Assembly (NCBI GenBank): GCA_947579605.1
Contig: OX388310.1
Coordinates: 6,819,557-6,883,556 of the forward strand
Origin: Athripsodes cinereus
Lineage: Eukaryota > Arthropoda > Insecta > Trichoptera > Leptoceridae
Reading direction: 5' to 3'
DNA length: 64,000 bases
The position numbers and the translations under genes were made by a program. The notes beneath the pieces were generated by a model. The model was not told the DNA's origin, made no database searches, and worked only from the letters and a program-made list of their open reading frames with translations. Shown here piece by piece: positions 52,101 through 61,100 of the stretch; position 1 is the stretch's first letter, and the number at the start of each line of letters is the position of its first letter.

Positions 52101-55100
52101 TTTCTCTGTCATTCTCCAAACTACCATGCCATTTTCTTTAAACTTGGTAGTCAGTTCAATGGTATATAAGTGCTCAAGTGCGCTATTACTCCTCCCTAAC
52201 AGTAACTAAGATGTCAAATATTTATTTACGTGATGTTTTACCTACCTTTTACAGGACACTAAATCTGTAAAAAAATACAGAACAGTTTGGTAGATCCAAT
52301 CTTTATAAGGTAAGCCAAAAAATAATTGGCCAATCTGAATTGTAATGTTTATATAATAATATACTTATGCATTTATTTTTAGATGGTGTTTGAAGGTATT
52401 TGGTCAAATATCACCCACCCTAAAGACTTCCCGTTCTCTCTTTGGTTGACCCATTTCAGTGACGTTATTGGAGCTTCTCACGAAGACGGCTTCAGCTTTT
52501 GGGGAGAGGGACAGATTGCTTCTGATGGATTCAGGTTGATATAATTAATGCACCTTACTCATGGAATACTTTTTCTATTTTCCTTACACACCATTACGAC
52601 ATTATATATAATTTTATATGTGGGGTTCTTCGTGTATTGAAGATTAAGATAATATTTTTTTACCATGAAATACAACACATCTGGAATTATCATAATTGAA
52701 ATGCTTGTGACAATAATATTTAAAACAGTTTCCGCATTTCACCGGATTATTTTCATGTGCGTGAGTGAAGATTTTAAGAATATTACTCAACAGATGTACT
52801 TCATTTGCACAACTAACAGATTGTGGCAGCTCCTTTTAGTAGGAAACAGGAAAGGTGCCACGAAATTTATGAATCGGCTTAGGCTGGATTAAATGCACTT
52901 TACTCACAGTACGTTAACCAATCCCACCAATTCCTGTTTCAAATCATATAGACATGTTCATGTTGTATAGTTTACTACAGAATTTGAAAATTACAAGACA
53001 TTTTTTTTTAGATTTACGTTAATCAATTTGTCAACTTTAGATTTAACTTTATGGGTTAGTTGGAAGATATTGCGCTTCAGCAATAAACTCGCCCATTGCA
53101 CAAAATATTATGTATTCTATTGTTATGATACCATGTTTTTTCTTCTTCTTTGTATACTAATTTTGTGCAATAAAGATTATTATTATTATTTAAGTTGTAA
53201 TTATTTAATTAAATTGTTTTTTTTTCAGGAGTTTAGCTGAATGGGGCTCTGTAAGACTCATGGAGCAAGAGTTGAGAGCTGCGAGTAAACATTTGAAGAC
53301 CATCATAAAGGCAGCAGGATTATGGTATCCGAATGTGAACTCAAATACTACTGCAACATTTAAAGTGGACAGGAAGCGACATCTCGTTTCTTTGGCGTCT
53401 ATGTTGGGTAAAATATATTTAAAAGTTTTCATATTTTGTCTATGTTTAGATACAGTTTTTATTGAATATGTGAAAATTAGTCTTACAATAATCATCTATT
53501 TCGTTCTTTCATGAAGCCTCGTTAGGTTTTGAGAAGTGGCTTTCGGGTGTAATTTTTCAGGTCCCGATTTCATGGAAAAGTTCTTAATATGATTTGTGTT
53601 TAGTATTTTCTTTCTGTATTGCAATGACTTTTCTAGATAGCGAGAAAAATCATTTCTGTAGCATGATTTTACAAAACTAAACAGAACCGATTTTTGTTCT
53701 TTTATTGTTGATGAAAACAAATAAAATAAGTAAATAAAACCTTGAAATGATTCTCATATATAACGAACAAAGTAAAATAACTTTAAAACAAAGCGTTTAC
53801 AATAATAATTATATTTTTATTTATTATTGGTTCTTCATATTAGTTAGTTCAAAAGATCTTGTTAATGTTCCTACATACCTGAGGTATGCTCTCCGATACA
53901 TCAAAGTCTCCTACGTGAAAAGTCGATTGATTGTTAGACGAATAGTTTCATTCATCGAACAATAATGTTTACAATACATTGAAGTTTGTGTATAAATGCA
54001 ATACACAAAACAAACTACAAGGTTTTTATTGTACGTTTACCAACATATTTTTTCCTGTATACGCGAAATCAAATAAACGGATAAATATAATATATATCCT
54101 GCTATGTTGATGATAAATAAACACCAATAATATCCCATAAATATAAATAAAACAGAACTCTTTCAATTAACAAATACCAATATCTAAGAAAAATTGGTAC
54201 AGGTTTTCAGAATTTTTGTTAAGAATTTATAAATTCGTTTATTAGCAAAACGTCTCCGAAAAAGGGAAAACTGTTACCTATCTCTATTTTAAACTAGACT
54301 ATGAAAAATAATGGTATAATAGTGAAAATGAAAATATGTAGGTTAAAGTATACATTAATTTTTATTTTCCGTTTTCATATGAATGTAATGTTCAAATTAA
54401 TAGCTATTCTTTTACTGAATGTAAGTATAGGTATGGTAAGAACACATAACTTATGAAGTTTAGATAGAAGAGATTGCTTGAACGAGAAATTCGTGGTTTT
54501 TGTCACTTTTATTATTTTGTTCATATTTTGCCAAAAATTATTTATTTATTTAATATCATAATGTATTTATTTCAATTTGTTTTTCTTTTATAGGTTATAA
54601 CCACATCATTGTTAATTTTACTATCCATTTTAATTTATCTTCCCAAACAAATAATAATTATTTAATAATAATTATTTAATAATAATTTAATAATAATATT
54701 TCTCTGTTTGCCGTTGGTCTGTTTGTGCTATGAATTTATTGATTTAACATTTTTTATGTCACTGTCATTCTGGTTATTTTTTTGTTCATGTATTCAAACG
54801 TGTAATGTGTTGTTTGTAAATAAACAAATAAATAAATATAATCTCGATAGATGCATGGGGTCACCTTTGCAACCCACAATGACACCAGCAAGATGCAATC
54901 TTTGATTTATGCAACCATTTATCTAACCTTCCCATTATTATAATAACCGCTGTCACCATCCATGAATTATTATTACTAGGTATCGTTGGTTTATATAACT
55001 CTTTGATAATACCTTTACTTATAATAATTAATTATTATAATAATCTTTAAGTCGTTGCAAAACCAGTTTCTTATGTTAAAGATGCACCTTGAATGAAATA

Positions 55101-58100
55101 AAAACATTACGTAGCATGGACGTATCCAAAGAATATTTTTTTTTATATGTTGTGTTTACATATTTTTTGTGAATATATTATTCTAACATGTAATAAGTCA
55201 GCACTGTGTGTTTTTATATATAAATAAATGAATAAATATCATTATGGTTTCTGCCCTGTGCTCCCGGGAGGAGTGTTAAATGGCGAGATGATGATGATGG
55301 TAAAAGTATAGAATATTGGCATCGAAGTCGGAAGATGACCCCTTTAAAATTATATTAATTATAAAACAGTTTAAGAATTGTTGCATAAAAATGAGGATAT
55401 CGTAAAATATCTGAAATCCTATACTAAATGGAAAAACTAGCAACGGAGGTATATGAGTACATTTTATGTGTAGGTATGCCAAATTACTAAATCGAGATAA
55501 GTGATAGGTACTAATAAAAAGGTCCACACAATAATTATCACATAAAAAAACTTATCACCTCAAACTTGAATTTCTACTTGAAAAAAGTACTTGAATTTAT
55601 GTACATAGTTATACCTTGAACTAAATTAAATGATTAAAGTATTAGTTTCATACTTTTTTAATCTCCTGATAATGTCTTGCCTACAATGTCGATGTTTATG
55701 GTTCATTGGTCGATAAGGCTACAAATATGCCTTAGGTGCCTACTTGTATATACATATGTATGTAGATACAAGCTTGGTGGCTTAAGCTCAGATTTATTTA
55801 TTAATCATACAAATTTAAGTTAGGATACTGAACTTTTAATAAATTGTTAAACCTATTCTGCTTATTTATCGATTGTCAAATGTATTTGCCTCTGCAAACT
55901 CTGAATACGAATTTCTTTGTCACAGTTACAATGGAAGTACCTACTAAATATAAGTGTTTTATTTTTTTAAATGAATTTCTTTGTCAAAAAATCAACAAGT
56001 TAGTTGTGATCGTTACATTACCAATGTAATATTATTTGTTGCAAAATGTTAAACAAAAGAAGAAAAACGTGAACAAGTTAATGCGCTTTTATATTTTCAC
56101 TAAAATTAATCTTTAACTTAGGTACTACACGACTACAAATTATGATCAATATAATGTATTGCCCTTTCACTGCAAGGCAACCTACTTATGAAAGCAGACA
56201 TGCAACTTTCTGCATCGTTCTGAACGATATGAACTAATTTTATACGATATAATCTGATTCTGAGAATTTTCAAGTACGTGGGTGTAGGTGGACGTAACGA
56301 TATACTTTGGAAATAGAAAGTTTAATTATACCTAAACCACGAAATAATGTTGAAGGCATGTGTTATAATACATACCTATCAGAATACACTGAAAATTAAA
56401 AATAATGCATTCTGTATTCTTGCGTTTTTTAAATAGATATCAGAAGTTGCTGATAACAGAATGTATTCAGTTTCTTTTATTACTTGTGAGACTGGTTATT
56501 ATTGATTGATCACATGTTTATCCATTTCTAGTCACAGGAATGGCAAAGCAAGAGCTATGTTACGAAAGTTGAACTCGGTTTATCATTGTTTTAAACCCTA
56601 TATTTATTTTAGGTCCCACACCAGATTGGGTGGTAGGTGTTAACGGTTTGGATCTCTGCCAAAAGGACTGCACTTGGGCTACTAAAAAAGTTATTGACTT
56701 ATATCCATATGATGCAGGGACTGATAGCGGTATCACGTACATGGTACATAAATTTATTGTTTTTTTTATTGTGCAATTAATTACGCGTTAATCGATCATC
56801 TGACACAAATATTGTAAAAATGTAGACTAATGGGAATCATATATTTTTTGTGTTGAATAACTCCCACTTTTGTGAGACCCCAAAGAGCGACCCTAAATTT
56901 AGAGTTTCAGAGGTAAAATGAATTTTCTTTTCCTTTCAGTCACCAAATACTGAAACTAATCCACGTGAAAAAATGTTCAGAATAACAACCAAATTCCCCG
57001 AAGATCCACGTGCTCCATTCTATGACCCAACAAAGGAAGAGATGGATCATCCATTGGCTAGATTGTATTTGACAAGGGAATCTGTGACACAGAGAGCTTG
57101 TGATGATGAGTTTTTACAAGAGTTGGCACTAGAAGTTAGTGAAAATACCGAAGATACCTCAAGACGTAAGCATTTTATTATTTCAATTCTTTTTCATATT
57201 GTATAAAGGAGTCGTGACAAACACATCAAATCATCTAATTTTGTATCGGATTAATATCTAAAAATGCATATATACCTACTCTAATAATTTCTGCAATTCG
57301 CACATTATTGGGGTGCCTAATGAGAATATCCGAAATGCTTTAGGATTTAGAAAATTACAAAGAGTATGTATATGAAAAAATCACATGAGTTATTCCCCGT
57401 TGTGTATAATTAGATAGTAAGTTTTTTTTATCATTGTTTGCAGCCGAATGTGGAGTGACAGAATGGGGTCCATGGAGTGCTTGTTCTGTGACATGTGGGA
57501 AAGGCCTCCGTATGAGGAACAGAGAGTACACAATGCCTCCTGAAAAAGTGAAGATGTTTGGCTGCAACAGGCAGACTGTCTCTAAGGAGATGTGTGTTGC
57601 CAATGTGCCGGAATGCGAGTAAGTTTGGGTTATTTATTATTATTTATAAAAAAATATAATTTAATTATATATGAATTTACCATTATTACGTATACCTACT
57701 GATGATTACAGTAAACGTCAAAATAATATTATGTTTAACATTTGACAATAAACAGTAGGTATCATATCTGCTAGTTAGAATATGATTCAAGAAATATATT
57801 TAGGACATAAGTATCCTTCATAGAAAAAATAACGTTTTATATTTCAGAATAGAAAGTTTATGATAAAAAAAACAGTGAGGGTGTTTGGGTTAATAGTTCT
57901 AAACACAGATTTAATATTTATACTTCTAAGGAGAGTGAGATTTATTGCATCCCCTAAATTTAAAAAGTATTTTGATGATAAAGTATACTTAATACTAAAT
58001 ACCTCATTATAGCGTGTCCATTATGTGGATTGTTAACACTCTTTACTCTCACGCATTGCAGATCTGCGTGTATTTTTATAACTTGTCTATTAGTTAGGAA

Positions 58101-61100
58101 CTACGTATCAAGCATTCTACATACTTTTGTATTATCTCAACAAGGTGTGGTCGCATTATGGAAATCACGAAACTAAAATCATTGCCGTGTGAATTAATGA
58201 TAATGAATATTATTTTTGTATCCCTTTATGGAGATTTATTTGGTATTCGTTAGATTTTATTACGGGCGAGCCTCTTTTTGCGTAGAATCCCACTTGTGAT
58301 GACGTCAATCTTATCTTATATGGCATTTCATTTAAGTCCCTATCCACATTTGACGACAGCTAAGCGAAAAATTGCACATTTGTTTTAATTTAATTTATTA
58401 GATATTCATTTTATGGTGAATATGAACGATTGTATTCGAATGAAATGAATAAAGAATAATTTATTTTCCATTAAAAGCTAGGACTAATGTAAAAATTAAA
58501 CTTAGGTATACTCAACCAACTGTATTGAGAAACGCAAAATTGTGGTATTGTGTTTTTTGTGAAAATAACACACCTCAACACTAACACCTCTCATTTTAAG
58601 GGTCATAAAATGGCGTTATGTGTGTATAAGCACTTACGAAGGTTTATTCATAAAGAATTTGTGTAGTTTCATCAAAAACACGCACCGCCTGGTGTGGTCC
58701 AGGCCTTTAAAAAAGGTGTGAAAAAATCATCAATTACCACAAAATATTGTTATCATTATGTGAAGTATTGACCACAATGTCAGATAGGACGGACATGCGT
58801 CTTAGTGAGAATCTGAATAATGAAGGTATGTGTCATTATTAGAATACTTATTACATGAAGTTATGCACGTATGTATTATTTAAGTACAATCTTTATATAG
58901 ATTTATATAAAGTCAGAGAATATTACAATGGAAAGAAAATCATACAATTAAAAGAAGCTAGATAACCCATTAAATATCAAAAATAACCGTGACTATACGA
59001 TTTAAATAACTGTGACTAGGGTTGCCACCCGTACTTTATTATAAAGTATTGTACGTTATTTCAGGTAATCGTACTTTATACTTTATGAGAAAAATAAAGT
59101 ACGCGAAAATACTTTATTTCGCATGATTTGATTTCTTTGAGATTTTTAAAAGTTTAGTCGTAAGTATTTTTTCGAAATTTATCAATTGGTGCTGAATCGA
59201 CGTCGCCACTCGCCAGCGCCACATCACTTTAGCACTTGTTTAAATCAACTTCTGAACGCAGCCTAACCTCAAATGTTAACAATATCAGTGTCTAGTGTCA
59301 GTGTCTAAGTGAATAACTTCTGAGTAAGTGAAAATCCAGTTTTCAACACAACAGACTGTGTTACATCCAATAATCAAATATCAGTGTCATTGTCACAATT
59401 TATTGTTTGTTTTTTGCAAAGCGGTTTGAGTGCATTACGAGCGCTCTTTGGCAAAAACGTTGTAATAATCTGCAATTTTATACAAACTTGGTGGAAAAAA
59501 TCGCAAAACTTGTTGACTCTTGTGAACATTTGGATTCGATAAAATAAAAAATTTATTTAATATTTATTACCTACCAATATTAGTTTTTTATCTTAATAAA
59601 ACTAAATAGCTGACTGACGAGATTTATTTAGGTAATCTTTGTTATATCAAAATACAAATTATTTGTTAACTATAATTATATTTTTTTTATTCATCCTTAT
59701 CAAGCATATTAATACTATGGATTTTTAGCAAACTTCTTTTAATAAACAAAATATCGATTCCTGTGGTGATTTTTGGTTTTAAAATATGAGAAATTTTATC
59801 GATTTTTTTTTTTAAAATTGGTCAAAAAAAAATTTTTTAACCATGATCCGTGAAAAAAATACAGTTTTTTACACTAATATTTTAAATAACTATCTAAAAA
59901 ATGTATTTGAAAAATCGTAGGATTCTCGTGCATTGTCTGCCAAACACACCCTCGATTTGAAATAATTATGCTTTTTTATAAACGAATACTATGAAGCTAT
60001 AATCATTTTTTTCTAATAACAGTCAGTACAAGTACCCGTTACTTTTTTAATAAAAAAGGTATTTTGAGAAAATATTCTTAAAGAAAACCGAGGAGTTTTG
60101 AAAACACCAAAATCCTATACCATTTTGAAAATTTGGCGATGGGGGGGAAGTAGAAATTTTAAGGTGAAGTAACATTATAAAATTTTCCGTATTGAAGTAA
60201 ATTGTTGTATGGCCCGGTAGAAAATCTCATTTCTGAAATTTGGCCCGGCTGCTGAAAAGGTTGGCCACCCATGCTCTACATACACCTAGAAACGTAATTT
60301 CGATAGTGAAACAGATCAAATAGATAGTGAATGTGTTACACCGAAAAAATTTACTTATTTACTTAAATTTAAATATAGACTGTAAAGATGCTGTGCAATT
60401 GTTTAGTAGAGATATTTATTTGATACAAACTGCAAAAAGCAGTAAAACGTGTTTTTTAAACATTAAAATAAAGAAAAATAAATTGTACTTTATTTTGATA
60501 CAACGTACTTTTTTTTTCTTGCCTATAATGATCAATGTACTCTATATGCAGGAAAAAAAGGTGGCAACCCTAACTGTGACTGATAAATATTATAATAGTA
60601 TTTTTTTAAACGATGGTTAATTTTTTTATTAATAAATTTTTATTTTTTATTTTTTATTTATTTATTAAGCATAAAAATATACATAATAACCTTAAACATA
60701 ATCTTATTACAATATGAAATAATAGTGTACATGTATTTTACTGTTTTACCCTCCTTAAAAAGTAAACTTGTGTAAAATTATACTTTAGATGTAAAGACAC
60801 GATAGTGCCGGATAATTTTTGGCGCCATTTAATGGAGTTTCTATCTCAAGGACGCGGTGATGCGTGGGGACATGCACAAAAATAGTCGAATAATTTCAAG
60901 ATATATTAGGTAAAATATATAAAAATAAACTTAAATTAGATACCGACCGACCGTGTGGCGTGGAGGCTAACGCACTTGCCTTTGAGTCACTATGTCCCGG
61001 GTTCGATTCCCGGCCAGGGCACAATGAAGAATGACCTTTTTCAGATTGTCCTGGGTCTGAGTGTTACATGTATATGTGTGTAGTGCATTGTATATATGTG

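Larger units (their letters stand above)
53408..56612. other. F-spondin intron 5
   Basis: A 3.2-kb AT-rich intron. It holds a LINE-like tail with (AAAT)n near 54700-54840 and a family A retrotransposon end at 55245-55299. No other gene was seen. Confidence 0.55.

Noticed and set aside
53205..53495. 96-codon minus-strand frame
   Set aside because: Antisense of F-spondin exon 5, which is supported by splice sites and domain match on the plus strand.
60327..60620. 97-codon frame at the end of the large hAT element
   Set aside because: It crosses the element border into flanking DNA, and no transposase motif is present.
60955..61022. tRNA-like sequence with perfect B box
   Set aside because: The acceptor and anticodon stems do not close and a SINE body follows, so it is a SINE head and not a tRNA gene.
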